64,000 nucleotides of DNA from Lapillicoccus jejuensis (GTDB lineage Bacteria; Actinomycetota; Actinomycetes; Actinomycetales; Dermatophilaceae): positions 2,480,001 to 2,544,000 of the forward strand of contig NZ_VFMN01000001.1 of NCBI RefSeq assembly GCF_006715055.1, read 5' to 3'. This document shows, one piece after another, positions 1-8,140 of this stretch. Numbering within the stretch: position 1 is the first letter of the stretch; the number at the start of each line of letters is the position of its first letter. A program made the translations under genes and the position numbers. The notes beneath the pieces were generated by a model. That model saw nothing but the letters and a program-made list of their open reading frames with translations, was not told the origin of the DNA and searched no databases.

Positions 1-291
1 GGCGTCTCGCAGATGCCGGTCGTCAAGGCCGAGCCGCCGGTGATGAGCGGCGAGGTCGCGGGCGCGGTCAGCGAGCGGCACCTGCTCGAGCTGCTCTTCA
101 CCCAGCAGGCGCACCTGGCCGACTCGGTCGAGAAGCACATCGAGCCCGGCCTGCCGCTCGTCGGCGCCGGCGAGAAGGTCTCGGTCGCGCGCCAGGAGCT
201 GCAGACCTCCGACGCGATCCTCGTCGTCGACGGCGGCAAGCCCGTCGGCGTCCTCACCCGCGCCGACCTCCTGGGCTTCCTCAGCGACTGA
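1..291 (+). CDS. cbs: cystathionine beta-synthase, C-terminal CBS-domain end (partial)
   Basis: The frame is open from the first base and ends in TGA, so only the last 96 residues are in the window. They form a CBS-domain tail: MPVVKAEPPVMSGEVAGAVS, then an acidic helix, then DAILVVDGGKPVGVLTRADL and the closing LLGFLSD. This arrangement matches the C-terminus of actinobacterial cystathionine beta-synthases, PLP enzymes that condense serine and homocysteine in transsulfuration. The catalytic PLP domain lies outside the window. The partner metB occurs 43 kb downstream on the same strand, although the two are close together in Mycobacterium tuberculosis. A different CBS-pair protein is the alternative reading; the GEVAGAVSE..LL motif favours cbs. 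Confidence 0.7.
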   Translation, partial: GVSQMPVVKAEPPVMSGEVAGAVSERHLLELLFTQQAHLADSVEKHIEPGLPLVGAGEKVSVARQELQTSDAILVVDGGKPVGVLTRADLLGFLSD

Positions 292-328
292 GGTCCCCGT
301 CGGGTCCTGCACGGCCCACACGCGAACA

Positions 329-408
329 CCCCACTTGTTGCTACTTTCCGACCGACCCGCGGTCGGCGCGCCGACCGAGACCGGGTCGGAAAGTGGCAAC
401 AAGTGGGG
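329..408. terminator. inverted repeat family A, copy 1 (bidirectional terminator)
   Basis: Left arm 329-353 starts CCCCACTTGTTGC and pairs with right arm 384-408 (ends CAACAAGTGGGG) with one mismatch over 25 bp. The loop holds a second small inverted repeat (GGTCGG/CCGACC). It lies 37 bp after the cbs stop and 17 bp after the stop of the opposing transporter, so it could end both transcripts. There is no T-tract. The same arms recur at 2925, 30182 and 60131. Confidence 0.7.
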
Positions 409-425
409 TTCTGCGTATCCCGGGG

Positions 426-1850
426 TCAGCCGCGGGCGGTGACCGCGGTGGCGCCGTACGGCGTGCTCGCCGTCAGCGCCTCGCGGTCGGCGGCGTCGAG
501 CGCGGCCAGCGACGAGCCGCGGGTCTCGCGCAGGGCGAGCGCGGCGACGGTCGTCACGGCGCAGGCGACGGCGAGGTAGACCGCGGTCGGGACCCACGAG
601 CCGGTCGTCTTGAGCCACTCGGTGGCGAGCACCGGCGCGAGCGAGCCGGCGAGGACCGAGGTGACCTGGTAGCAGATCGACACCCCGGAGTAGCGCATCC
701 GCGTCGGGAACAGCTCGGCCATGATCGCGGGCTGCCCGGCGTACATCAGCGAGTGGAAGAGCAGGCCGAGGATGATCGCGCCGAGGATGACGGCGGTCTG
801 CTTCGTGCCGAAGGCGGGGAAGGCGATGAAGCCCCAGCTCGCCGAGAGCACCGCGCCGGTGAGGTAGACGGGCCGGCGGCCGACCCGGTCGGCGAGCCGT
901 CCGACGAGCGGGATGACGGCGAAGTGCACGAGGTGCGCGATGCCGATGACGCCGAGGATCGAGGCCGTCTTCATCTTCAGCCCGGTGCCGAGGTAGACGA
1001 TCGAGAAGCTCACGACGAGGTAGTAGAGGATGTTCTCGGCGAAGCGCAGGCCCATCCCGACGAGGATGCCGCGGGGGTGGCGGCGGACGACCTCGAGGGC
1101 GCCGTACGGGCGGTCGTCGTGGGCGATGGCCTCGCGGGCCTCCTCGAACAGGCGCGACTCCGAGACCGTACGACGCACCAGCGCGCCGACGAGGACGACG
1201 ACCGCCGAGAGCCAGAAGGCGACCCGCCAGCCCCAGGCGAGGAACGCGTCGTCGGACAGGGTCCGCGACATGACCCACAGCACCGCGGTGGCGAGCAGGT
1301 TGCCGGCCGGGACGGCGGCCTGCGGCCACGACGCCCAGAACGCGCGGTCGCGGTCGGGCGCCTGCTCGGCGACGAGGAGCACCGCCCCGCCCCACTCGCC
1401 GCCGATGGCCAGGCCCTGGACGAAGCGCAGCAGCACCAGCAGGATCGGCGCCCACACGCCGATGCTCGCGTAGGTCGGCAGGCAGCCCATGGCGACGGTC
1501 GCGGCGCCGATGAGCCCGATGGTCAGCTGCAGCGTGTGCTTGCGCCCCAGCCGGTCGCCCAGGTGGCCGAAGACGACCCCACCCAGCGGGCGGGCGAGGA
1601 AGCCGACGGCGTAGGTGACGAAGGCGCCGATGACCGCGTCGTACTGGTTGTCCATGTGCGGCAGCAGGACCTTGCTGAAGACCAGCGTGGCCGCCGTCGC
1701 GTAGAGGAAGAAGTCGTACCACTCGACCACGGTCCCGGCCATCGAGGCGCCGACGAGGCGGCGCAGGCCGGGTGGGGTGCCGCCTGCGCCGCCGGGAGCG
1801 TCGCCGGCGCCGGGGCCGGCCGGGCGGGTGGGGGTGGGGGGTGCGCTCAT
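426..1850 (-). CDS. MFS transporter, metabolite:H+ symporter (MHS) type
   Basis: A 474-residue inner-membrane secondary transporter with twelve hydrophobic segments. The signature VVEWYDFFLYATAATLVFSK in TM1, the loop GDRLGRKHTLQ after TM2, the IGGEWGGAV motif and the second-half loop LADRVGRRPVYLTG place it in the MHS group of the MFS, which carries dicarboxylates, shikimate, betaine or proline with protons. The substrate cannot be read from the sequence. The start at 1850 is chosen because GGAGAG lies 7 nt upstream; a longer frame upstream is Arg-rich and unlike the family. It is divergent from a LysR gene 80 bp away, which probably regulates it. It is a distant homologue of the transporter at 3828. 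Confidence 0.9.
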   Translation of the reverse strand: MSAPPTPTRPAGPGAGDAPGGAGGTPPGLRRLVGASMAGTVVEWYDFFLYATAATLVFSKVLLPHMDNQYDAVIGAFVTYAVGFLARPLGGVVFGHLGDRLGRKHTLQLTIGLIGAATVAMGCLPTYASIGVWAPILLVLLRFVQGLAIGGEWGGAVLLVAEQAPDRDRAFWASWPQAAVPAGNLLATAVLWVMSRTLSDDAFLAWGWRVAFWLSAVVVLVGALVRRTVSESRLFEEAREAIAHDDRPYGALEVVRRHPRGILVGMGLRFAENILYYLVVSFSIVYLGTGLKMKTASILGVIGIAHLVHFAVIPLVGRLADRVGRRPVYLTGAVLSASWGFIAFPAFGTKQTAVILGAIILGLLFHSLMYAGQPAIMAELFPTRMRYSGVSICYQVTSVLAGSLAPVLATEWLKTTGSWVPTAVYLAVACAVTTVAALALRETRGSSLAALDAADREALTASTPYGATAVTARG

Positions 1851-1918
1851 GCGGGCTCTCCGTCGTCGTCGGTGACGTGTGCGCCAGCGACGCACCGCGA
1901 CGATGATGCAGGTGCGGT

Positions 1919-1924
1919 TACGCT
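1919..1924 (+). promoter_or_regulatory. -10 box for leaderless LysR gene
   Basis: TACGCT ends 6 nt before the ATG at 1931 and no Shine-Dalgarno sequence is present. This is the TAnnnT-N6/7-ATG geometry of actinobacterial leaderless mRNAs, seen repeatedly in this window. Confidence 0.55.
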
Positions 1925-1930
1925 CACGCC

Positions 1931-2905
1931 ATGGCCAAAGAGGCACCGGCGGTGTGCGAAAACGCAGATCCCGCCTCGTCGGTGCGGGGGTCGGCGCCCA
2001 GCCCCGACCTGCTGCTCGTGCTGCTCGAGGTGGCCCGCAGCGGCCGCTACACGGCCGCCGCGGCCACGCTCGGGATCGACCACACGACCGTCGCCCGCAG
2101 GATCGCCGCGCTCGAGAAGGCCGCCGGCGGGCGGGTGCTCGCGCGCTCGGCCGGCGGCTGGGCGCTGACCCCGCTCGGCGAGCGGCTCGCCGTGGTCGGG
2201 CAGCAGGTGGCGGACGTCCTGCGCGGGGTCGGTCCCGACGGCGCGGTCGTCGACGCGGTCGCCGGGACGGTGCGCGTGACGGCGACGGACGGGTTCAGCG
2301 CCTACATCGCCTCACCGGCGGTCGCGGCGCTGCGGCGCGAGCACCCCGACCTCAGCGTCGAGATCGTCACCGCCACCCGGCAGGCGGCCCCCACGCGCTC
2401 CGGCACCGACATCGAGGTCGTCGTGGCCGTGCCGCAGGTGCACCGGGCCCAGGTGGTGCCGCTGGGGGAGTACGAGCTGGGGATGTACGCCGCCCCGGGC
2501 TACCTCGCGGAGCACGGCACGCCGACCTCGATCGACGACCTCGCCGGGCACGGCCTGGTCTACTTCGCCGACTCGATGCTCCAGGTCGACGAGCTCGACG
2601 CCCCGCGCCGGCTCGTCCCGGGGATGGTCGACGCGCTGACGTCGACCAACGTGTTCGTCCACGTCGAGGCCACCCGCGCCGGCGCCGGCGTCGGCTTCCT
2701 GCCGTGCTTCATGGCCGACCGGCACGACGACCTCGTGCGGGTCCTGCCCGACCTCGTGGCCGAGCGGCTCGTCTACTGGATGGTCGTGCGCCGCGAGGGG
2801 CTGCGCCAGCCGACGGTCGCGGCGGTCGTCGGGGCGCTGCGCGAGGCGGTCGCCACGATGGCGCCGGTGCTCCTGCCCAGCACCCGCGGCCCGGCCGGCA
2901 CGTGA
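1931..2905 (+). CDS. LysR-family transcriptional regulator
   Basis: A 324-residue cytoplasmic regulator. Residues about 26-85 form the LysR winged helix-turn-helix (LLEVARSGRYTAAAATLGID, then HTTVARRIAALEKAAGG), followed by an effector-binding domain that starts near VRVTATDGFSAYIASPAVAA and ends with an RxGLRQPTV segment. LysR proteins act as tetramers and usually control a divergently transcribed neighbour, here the MHS transporter that starts 80 bp away. The ATG at 1931 is preceded by TACGCT at the leaderless spacing, which fixes the start. The inducer is unknown but is probably the transporter substrate or a derivative. It ends 19 bp before a family A inverted repeat. Confidence 0.88.
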   Translation: MAKEAPAVCENADPASSVRGSAPSPDLLLVLLEVARSGRYTAAAATLGIDHTTVARRIAALEKAAGGRVLARSAGGWALTPLGERLAVVGQQVADVLRGVGPDGAVVDAVAGTVRVTATDGFSAYIASPAVAALRREHPDLSVEIVTATRQAAPTRSGTDIEVVVAVPQVHRAQVVPLGEYELGMYAAPGYLAEHGTPTSIDDLAGHGLVYFADSMLQVDELDAPRRLVPGMVDALTSTNVFVHVEATRAGAGVGFLPCFMADRHDDLVRVLPDLVAERLVYWMVVRREGLRQPTVAAVVGALREAVATMAPVLLPSTRGPAGT

Positions 2906-2924
2906 TCAGCCCCCCGTCTCGACA

Positions 2925-3004
2925 CCCCACATGTTGCTGCTTCCTGACCGGTCCGCGGTCCGGCGGCCGCCCGGGGTGGTGTCAGGAAGCAGCAACAGGT
3001 GGGG
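2925..3004. terminator. inverted repeat family A, copy 2 (between convergent genes)
   Basis: Arms 2925-2948 (CCCCACATGTTGCTGCTTCC...) and 2981-3004 pair over 24 bp with one mismatch. It sits 19 bp past the LysR stop and 3 bp past the GntR stop, so it serves two convergent genes. The inner half of the arms differs from other copies but differs on both sides, so base pairing is kept. Confidence 0.7.
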
Positions 3005-3007
3005 TTC

Positions 3008-3709
3008 TCAGGCCTCCGGGTCCCAGCTGAGCAGCCGCACCCGGCTCACGTGGTCGACGTGCTCGTGCATCGCGGCGGCGGCCCCCGCGGCGTCGCCCCG
3101 GCGGATCGCCGCGAGCACCGCCTCGTGGTCGGCGAGCGACTGCTCCGGGCGGCCCGGCTGGCGCAGCGACTCGTGCCGGCTCTCGGCGATGCGGTCGCGG
3201 ATCTCGTCGTAGAACGCGGCCAGCAGCCGGCTGCGCGCGGCGGCGACGACGGCGCCGTGGAAGAGCCGGTCGCCCTCCTCGGGCGGCTCACCTGCGGCGA
3301 CCTGCTCGCGCATCACCCGCAGCGCGTCCTCCATCGCCGCCAGGTCCGCGTCCGTACGACGCCCCGCGGCCAGCGCCGCGAGCTTGGTCTCCAGGGCGTC
3401 GCGGGCGTCGAGGACGTCCGGCAGGAGGCGGCGGCGGGTGACGAGGTCGCCGTACGGCTCGCCGTCGAGGCTGTCGCGGCGCAGGTAGACGCCGCCCCCG
3501 TGCCGGGTCTCGACGAGGCCCTGGACCTCGAGGGCGACGATCGCCTGGGCGACCGAGGCGCGGCTGACGCCGAGCCGGGCGGCGAGATCGCGCTCGGCGG
3601 GCAGCCGGCTGCCGGCGGTGAGGCCGGCCTCCTGGGCGTGGGCGCGCAGGCGGTCGACGACCTGCTCGTAGAGACGGCCCTTGGTGACCGGTCGCAACGC
3701 GTCGCCCAC
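3008..3709 (-). CDS. GntR/FadR-family transcriptional regulator
   Basis: A 233-residue regulator. The N-terminal winged helix (residues about 10-78) carries SRLPAERDLAARLGVSRASV and GLVETRHGGGVYLRR, typical of GntR proteins. The rest is an all-helical FCD effector domain with the histidines expected of a metal/carboxylate site (LFHGAVV; SLADHEAVLAAI; MHEHVDHV). The GTG start at 3709 is chosen because AGGAGG lies 6 nt upstream; the open frame extends further but without family similarity. It is divergent from the transporter/CoA-transferase operon, whose leader contains a TGG-N5-CCA palindrome. FCD regulators usually bind an organic acid, so it probably represses that operon until substrate appears. 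Confidence 0.9.
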   Translation of the reverse strand: MGDALRPVTKGRLYEQVVDRLRAHAQEAGLTAGSRLPAERDLAARLGVSRASVAQAIVALEVQGLVETRHGGGVYLRRDSLDGEPYGDLVTRRRLLPDVLDARDALETKLAALAAGRRTDADLAAMEDALRVMREQVAAGEPPEEGDRLFHGAVVAAARSRLLAAFYDEIRDRIAESRHESLRQPGRPEQSLADHEAVLAAIRRGDAAGAAAAMHEHVDHVSRVRLLSWDPEA

Positions 3710-3741
3710 CGCGGCCTCCTCGCCCGGGTCCGTGGAGGCCC

Positions 3742-3770
3742 TTGACAGGCCCGTCCCTCGGGAGCAAGGT
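3742..3770 (+). promoter_or_regulatory. sigma70-type promoter of transporter/CoA-transferase operon
   Basis: TTGACA at 3742-3747, a 17-nt spacer and CAAGGT at 3765-3770 give a plausible housekeeping promoter directed toward the gene at 3828. Only the -35 box is consensus; the -10 is weak. Confidence 0.4.
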
Positions 3771-3794
3771 ACCCGGCTGACGGCAAAGAGGCCA

Positions 3795-3809
3795 AGTGGC
3801 TCAGCCACT
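3795..3809. promoter_or_regulatory. candidate GntR operator, 15-bp inverted repeat
   Basis: AGTGGCT-C-AGCCACT is a perfect inverted repeat with 7-bp arms, in the leader between the likely promoter and the ATG at 3828. Its core is TGG-N5-CCA. The divergent GntR/FCD regulator ends its 5' side 86 bp away and is the natural ligand. Confidence 0.5.
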
Positions 3810-3827
3810 GCTCCGGAAGGTGACCCC

Positions 3828-5171
3828 ATGAGCGGACAACCCGCCCACCCCACGCTCGACCCCGCCACCGCCCGCAGCCACCAGCGTCGGGCCGTCCTGG
3901 CCAGCACGGTCGGGACGACGATCGAGTGGTACGACTTCTTCCTCTACGGCTCGGCGGCGGCGCTCGTCTTCCCCAAGCTGTTCTTCCCGGGCGAGAGCGA
4001 CTTCGCCGGCGTGCTGGCCTCGTTCGGCACGCTCTTCGTCGGCTTCGCCGCCCGCCCGGTCGGTGCCGCGATCTTCGGCCACTACGGCGACCGGGTCGGG
4101 CGCAAGGCGACGCTGGTGACGACGCTCGTCCTCATGGGCGCGGCGACCTTCCTCATCGGCTGCCTCCCGCCGTACTCCTCGGCCGGCGTCCTCGCGCCGA
4201 TCCTGCTGACCCTGCTGCGCGTCGCGCAGGGCATCGGCGTCGGCGGCGAGTGGGGCGGCTCGGTCCTCATGGCCATGGAGTGGGGGTCGAAGAAGCGTCG
4301 CGGCCTCATGGCCAGCTACCCGCAGCTCGGGGTGCCGATCGGCCTGCTGCTCGCGACGGCGATGCTCAAGTGGATGAGCTCGATCATGTCCCCGGAATCC
4401 TTCGACGCGTGGGGCTGGCGGATCCCGTTCCTCGTCAGCGCGATCCTCGTCGGGGTCGGGCTCTACGTGCGGCTGCGGGTCATGGAGTCGCCGGAGTTCT
4501 CCGCGGTGAAGAAGACGGAGAAGGTGGCCAAGCGGCCGTTCGTCGAGGTGCTCAAGGAGCACCCGCTGGAGATCATCACCTCCGCCTTCGTCCGCATGGC
4601 CGAGCAGGCACCGTTCTACCTCTTCATCACCTTCGTGCTGACCTACGGCACCAAGGTCGCCAAGCTGCCGCGCGGTGACCTGCTCAACTACACACTCGTC
4701 GCCGCCTCGCTCGGCTTCATCACCGTGCCGCTCTTCGGGTTCCTCTCGGACAAGCTCGGCCGGCGGCTGACCTACGGCGTCGGCATCGTCGCCGTCGCGC
4801 TCTACGCGTTCCCCTACTACGGCCTGCTCAACACCGGCACGGGCGGGGCGGCGCTGCTGGCCATCGTCCTGTCGCTCGTCTTCCACGACATCATGTACGG
4901 CCCCCAGGCCGCGCTCATCGCCGAGAGCTTCGGGACCAACCTGCGCTACAGCGGCGCGGGCATCGGCTACCAGCTCGCGTCGGTCATCGCCGGCGGTCCG
5001 GCCCCGCTCATCGCGGCGGCCATCTTCGAGAAGACCGGCAGCAGCACCGGCATCAGCCTCTACATCATCGGCTGCTGCGTGCTGTCGATGATCGCGCTGC
5101 TGCTCATGCCTCGCACGACGCAGCGGCGCGAGGAGGAGGCCGAGCGCGCGGCCGCGCCGGTGGCGTCGTGA
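3828..5171 (+). CDS. MFS transporter, metabolite:H+ symporter (MHS) type
   Basis: A 447-residue polytopic membrane protein with the MHS signatures TTIEWYDFFLYGSAAALVFP, GDRVGRKATL and GVGGEWGGSVLMAMEW, and a second-half loop LSDKLGRRLTYGV. Such proteins import organic acids or zwitterions with protons. The ATG at 3828 follows GGAAGG at 7 nt and matches the family N-terminus; the frame is open upstream but overlaps the regulator. The last codons overlap the CoA-transferase start (GTGA), so the two are translationally coupled. The most economical reading is uptake of a carboxylate which the CoA-transferase then activates. The substrate is not determinable. Confidence 0.9.
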   Translation: MSGQPAHPTLDPATARSHQRRAVLASTVGTTIEWYDFFLYGSAAALVFPKLFFPGESDFAGVLASFGTLFVGFAARPVGAAIFGHYGDRVGRKATLVTTLVLMGAATFLIGCLPPYSSAGVLAPILLTLLRVAQGIGVGGEWGGSVLMAMEWGSKKRRGLMASYPQLGVPIGLLLATAMLKWMSSIMSPESFDAWGWRIPFLVSAILVGVGLYVRLRVMESPEFSAVKKTEKVAKRPFVEVLKEHPLEIITSAFVRMAEQAPFYLFITFVLTYGTKVAKLPRGDLLNYTLVAASLGFITVPLFGFLSDKLGRRLTYGVGIVAVALYAFPYYGLLNTGTGGAALLAIVLSLVFHDIMYGPQAALIAESFGTNLRYSGAGIGYQLASVIAGGPAPLIAAAIFEKTGSSTGISLYIIGCCVLSMIALLLMPRTTQRREEEAERAAAPVAS

Positions 5172-6427
5172 CCCGTCCAGACGGCGAGGGGGAGGACCAG
5201 CCGCCGTACGACGCCGCGAAGGCGTGGGCGACGCGCGAGGGCGCCCTCGGGGGCCTGCGGGTCCTCGACCTCACCCGCATCCTGTCGGGGCCGTTCGCGT
5301 CGATGGTGCTGGCTGACCTCGGCGCCGACGTCATCAAGATCGAGGACACCCGCGGCGGCGACGACACGCGCCGGTGGGGGCCGCCGTTCCAGGGCGAGGA
5401 CGCGGCGTACTACCACGCGGTCAACCGCAACAAGCGGTCGCTGGCGGTCGACCTCAAGACGCCGGAGGGGCTCTCGCTCGTGCGGTCGTTGGCGCTGTCG
5501 GCGGACGTCGTGCTGGAGAACTTCCGGCCGGGGACGGCCGACCGGCTCGGGCTGGGGTACGACGAGCTGTCGACGGCGAACCCGCGGCTGGTCTACGGGT
5601 CGGTGAGCGGGTTCGGCCAGACCGGGCCGGACAGTCGGCGCGCGGGGTACGACGCCATCGCCCAGGCCATGTCGGGGGTCATGGGTCTGACGGGGCCGGC
5701 GGGCGGTGAGCCGGTGCGCTTCGGGGTGGCGGGGGCCGACCTCGGCGCGGGGATGTGGGTGGTCATCGGGGTCCTCGCGGCCCTGCGTTCTCGGGACACG
5801 ACCGGGCGGGGGCAGCACGTCGACGTCGCGCTGCTCGACGGGATGGTGTCGTGGTTGACCTACGGGGCGCAGAACTACTTCGCGACGGGGAAGCGACCGC
5901 ACCGGCACGGGTCGGCGCACCCCAACATCGTCCCGTACCAGGCGTTCCCGACCGCCGACGGCGACATCATGGTGGCGGTCGGGAACGACTCGCTGTGGGC
6001 GCGGTTCGCGCCGGTCGTCGGGCTGGGCCACCTCGTCGACGACCCGCGGTTCGCGACGAACCCCGACCGGGTGAGCCGGCGCGACGAGCTGCTGCCGATC
6101 ATCGAGGAGGCGTTCCTGGCGAAGCCGGCGACGGAGTGGGCGGCGCTGCTCGAGGAGGCGGGCGTGCCCGCCGGTCCGGTACACGAGGTCGACGAGGCGC
6201 TCGCGCACCCTCAGGTGCTCGCCCGCGACATGGTCGTCGACCTGCCGCACCGCGACCTCGGCGACGTGCGCACGCTGGGGTCGCCGCTCAAGCTGTCGGG
6301 GACGCCGACGACGCTGCGGCACGCCAGCCCCGCCTACGCCGAGCACACCCGCGAGCTACTGGCCGCGATGGGTTTGGACGACGCGGCGATCGAAGCGATG
6401 GTCGCCTCTGGAGGGGTGCGAGGATGA
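5168..6427 (+). CDS. class III (CaiB/BaiF) CoA-transferase
   Basis: A 419-residue cytosolic enzyme that moves CoA between carboxylates through an aspartyl-CoA anhydride. Hallmarks are GGLRVLDLTRILSGPFASMV, LADLGADVIKIE, NRNKRSLAVDLKTPEG, VVLENFRPG, GFGQTGPDSRRAGYDAIAQA and the catalytic aspartate in VDVALLDGM (about Asp224). The C-terminal half contains the family's AGVPAGPVHEVDEAL helix. Length is normal for the family. The GTG start overlaps the stop of the transporter gene. Substrates of close relatives include oxalate/formyl-CoA, carnitine, succinyl-CoA:mesaconate and itaconate; the sequence alone does not choose between them. Confidence 0.9.
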   Translation: MTRPDGEGEDQPPYDAAKAWATREGALGGLRVLDLTRILSGPFASMVLADLGADVIKIEDTRGGDDTRRWGPPFQGEDAAYYHAVNRNKRSLAVDLKTPEGLSLVRSLALSADVVLENFRPGTADRLGLGYDELSTANPRLVYGSVSGFGQTGPDSRRAGYDAIAQAMSGVMGLTGPAGGEPVRFGVAGADLGAGMWVVIGVLAALRSRDTTGRGQHVDVALLDGMVSWLTYGAQNYFATGKRPHRHGSAHPNIVPYQAFPTADGDIMVAVGNDSLWARFAPVVGLGHLVDDPRFATNPDRVSRRDELLPIIEEAFLAKPATEWAALLEEAGVPAGPVHEVDEALAHPQVLARDMVVDLPHRDLGDVRTLGSPLKLSGTPTTLRHASPAYAEHTRELLAAMGLDDAAIEAMVASGGVRG

Positions 6428-6506
6428 CCGTGGCGGGCTCGGTTGCGGAAAATCAGCGCTAGCTTGAGGACGCACGCCGTCGTTGAAACGTAGAGGGCGG
6501 AGCTTG

Positions 6507-6817
6507 ATGAGTGGTCATGAGTTTCGCCGGGAAAGGTGGGGCTGGATGCACTCGTCTGAGGGGTACTCGGTGCGGCTGATGGGGCGCACCGACTTCCGTA
6601 CTCCGATCGTTCGCGCACTCTCCACATTCTTGCCAGGGGTATGAGAAAGCCTTCGAGCAGTGTCGTTGTTTGGACAAAACCTGTCCAAGACGGCGAGGGG
6701 CGATCAAGGACAGAGGTCGCTCGACTGCGTCGTGGAATCGACTTCGCGGGCTGGAAATCCATCAACGCTGCCGAAGGCACGGTGTTCGCTTCAAAGGAAC
6801 TTGCGGCCGTTGCTTAA
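6507..6817 (+). pseudogene. small Imm74-like protein gene broken by a -1 frameshift
   Basis: An ATG at 6507, with GGAG 6 nt upstream, opens MSGHEFRRERWGWMHSSEGY then SVRLMGRTDF, and this frame stops at 6644. The continuation of the family-like pattern lies in another frame: from about 6599 it reads YSDRSRTLHILARGM, then RKPSSSVVVWTKPVQDGEGR and RGIDFAGWKSINAAEG, stopping at 6817. Adding one base near 6597-6599 would join both into one protein of about 103 residues. The joined pattern (YSV.L.GR.D..Y...R.L.I, then a VYxxSIxxW-like stretch, then a helix ending in F.GW) resembles small Imm74-type immunity proteins as I remember them. The second part could also start at ATG 6641, overlapping the first stop as ATGA. 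It is a pseudogene, a two-ORF arrangement or a sequencing error. Confidence 0.5.
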
Positions 6818-7326
6818 CCTTTGAGCAGCGAATGGCGCTGTCGTTGAGCGGCTTCCTCAATGTGCCCGAGTCAGGAACGAGTACACCTTGCGGCGCCCGA
6901 GGCGCCCGCCCACGGGCTCACTAGTCGGGCAGTGCCGTGGGGCACGACAACGGGCTCGGCACCCGCGCGTCGCGCTACAGGTCGCGGCGCGGTCGCACGA
7001 GGCGGACGGCCGCCGACAGACGGCTACCCACGCCGTCACCAGACTGGCCGCCGGTGGCGGAGCCGATGTGCGAGGTCTCGTCGGTCAGCCCCCTCGCCTG
7101 ACGCGACGCCGTATGGCAGTTCCTGGTAGGCGGGGCAGAAAAACAACCTTGCATTCGTTCATGAGTTGGCTAAAAGGCGTGATCTGAGAGCGACTACATC
7201 GCTTTAGCGCCGTCATCCCGGGCCCGTAGGGATTAAAGATTTCTCGTACACTTCGCCACGTCGGGAAAGAGCCAGCACGCTCAGACGCGGTAGTCTGTAA
7301 ACCTTGAGATCCATACGAGGAGGCTT
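6818..7326. other. gene-poor stretch
   Basis: Open frames here are short, overlap in several frames and match no family I recognise. The part at 6880-7130 is more G+C-rich than its surroundings and may be debris of a host gene. A possible -10 box TAGTCT at 7291-7296 and GAGGAGG at 7317-7323 serve the following gene. Confidence 0.4.
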
Positions 7327-7818
7327 GTGTTGGCTGGTGAGGGTCTGACCTATATTCAAACGCTGATTTCTGGGGCAGCTGGAGGTATGCTCGCGCTCGT
7401 TGGCGAGGTCGTGACGTCCCTCCTGGGCAACCGAAGTGCGCGTTCACGTCAGGAGGCAGAAAATTCAAGAGCGGATCAGGCGGCTCGTGACGCCTTCGAA
7501 CTGGAGAAGCTCCTGCGGCTGGATGAGATGTTGTTGACATGCTTCCGACTCGCTCAGACTGTGATCGATGACTCTGATCAGCAAAATCTTCTCGCGGTAC
7601 AATTGCGGAACGCCGCGGACGAAGTGCGTCATCTACAGAGGCTAAGTTTCTCTGACGATGTCCGAGCGGCCACGTCTTCCGCCTACAAAGAAATCGCGCA
7701 GTATTCATGGAACCGAGATATGCAGGATGACCCCTCAAAGGCCGGAAAGGCGGTGCTTCATGCGCAAGAAATCGTTGGGGCCCGCATCCGTCTCTTGTTT
7801 GGGGCGCAGTCACCTTAG
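7327..7818 (+). CDS. unknown membrane-anchored helical protein
   Basis: A 163-residue protein that I do not recognise. The GTG start has GAGGAGG 3-4 nt upstream. Residues about 8-34 (YIQTLISGAAGGMLALVGEV then VTSLLGN) form one likely membrane helix, followed by a charged, helix-rich cytoplasmic part with coiled-coil character (RSRQEAENSRADQAARDAFE, LRNAADEVRHLQRL). Codon use is island-like. It is divergent from the PIN/ATPase pair 320 bp away, so a functional link is possible but unproven. The strong ribosome site and a long frame in low-G+C DNA argue that it is real. Confidence 0.65.
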   Translation: MLAGEGLTYIQTLISGAAGGMLALVGEVVTSLLGNRSARSRQEAENSRADQAARDAFELEKLLRLDEMLLTCFRLAQTVIDDSDQQNLLAVQLRNAADEVRHLQRLSFSDDVRAATSSAYKEIAQYSWNRDMQDDPSKAGKAVLHAQEIVGARIRLLFGAQSP

Positions 7819-8140
7819 TGACGAGGAGGTGCGCGCAGGCCGTACTGGCCGAATGAGACCGACGGGTCATTGGCCGATGGGTAACTGACGTGTGAGCCAT
7901 AGGAGAATGCGCGGGGGTAGCTACCAGTCCGCCATGTGTACCCCATGACTTCACAAACCCTTGCCAGCTGTGCGCGACAAGCCGCGCCTTTCGAATGCGG
8001 TTTGTACCGTTTCTTTAAGGATTAGTCGGCCAAATGCCGGATATAGCCCAGTGGGGTCTAGGGTTCTTATCCAGTCTTATTCGCAGGCGACCCATCGAGA
8101 CGGAGCGGACCCCTTCTCGAAATCTTTTTCAGAAGGGTGC
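7819..8140. other. intergenic stretch without recognised gene
   Basis: I see nothing coding here. The DNA is A+T-rich, separates two opposing transcription units, and holds only the hairpin at 8111-8137 near its end. Confidence 0.4.
8111..8137 (-). terminator. hairpin after the ATPase-PIN operon
   Basis: CCCTTCT at 8111-8117 pairs with AGAAGGG at 8131-8137, extended by two pairs past a one-base bulge. It starts 3 nt beyond the stop of the PIN gene, so it can end the minus-strand transcript. The stem is short and has no T-tract, so it is tentative. Confidence 0.35.

Noticed and set aside
393-2168. Long plus-strand open frame antisense to the MHS transporter
   Set aside because: Its translation is Arg/Ala/Gly/Asp-rich low complexity, and the opposite strand encodes a clear transporter. 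Many similar antisense frames in this window are by-products of very high G+C.
6888-7187. Possible small gene in the island
   Set aside because: No ribosome site, basic low-complexity translation, and overlapping frames of equal length on both strands.
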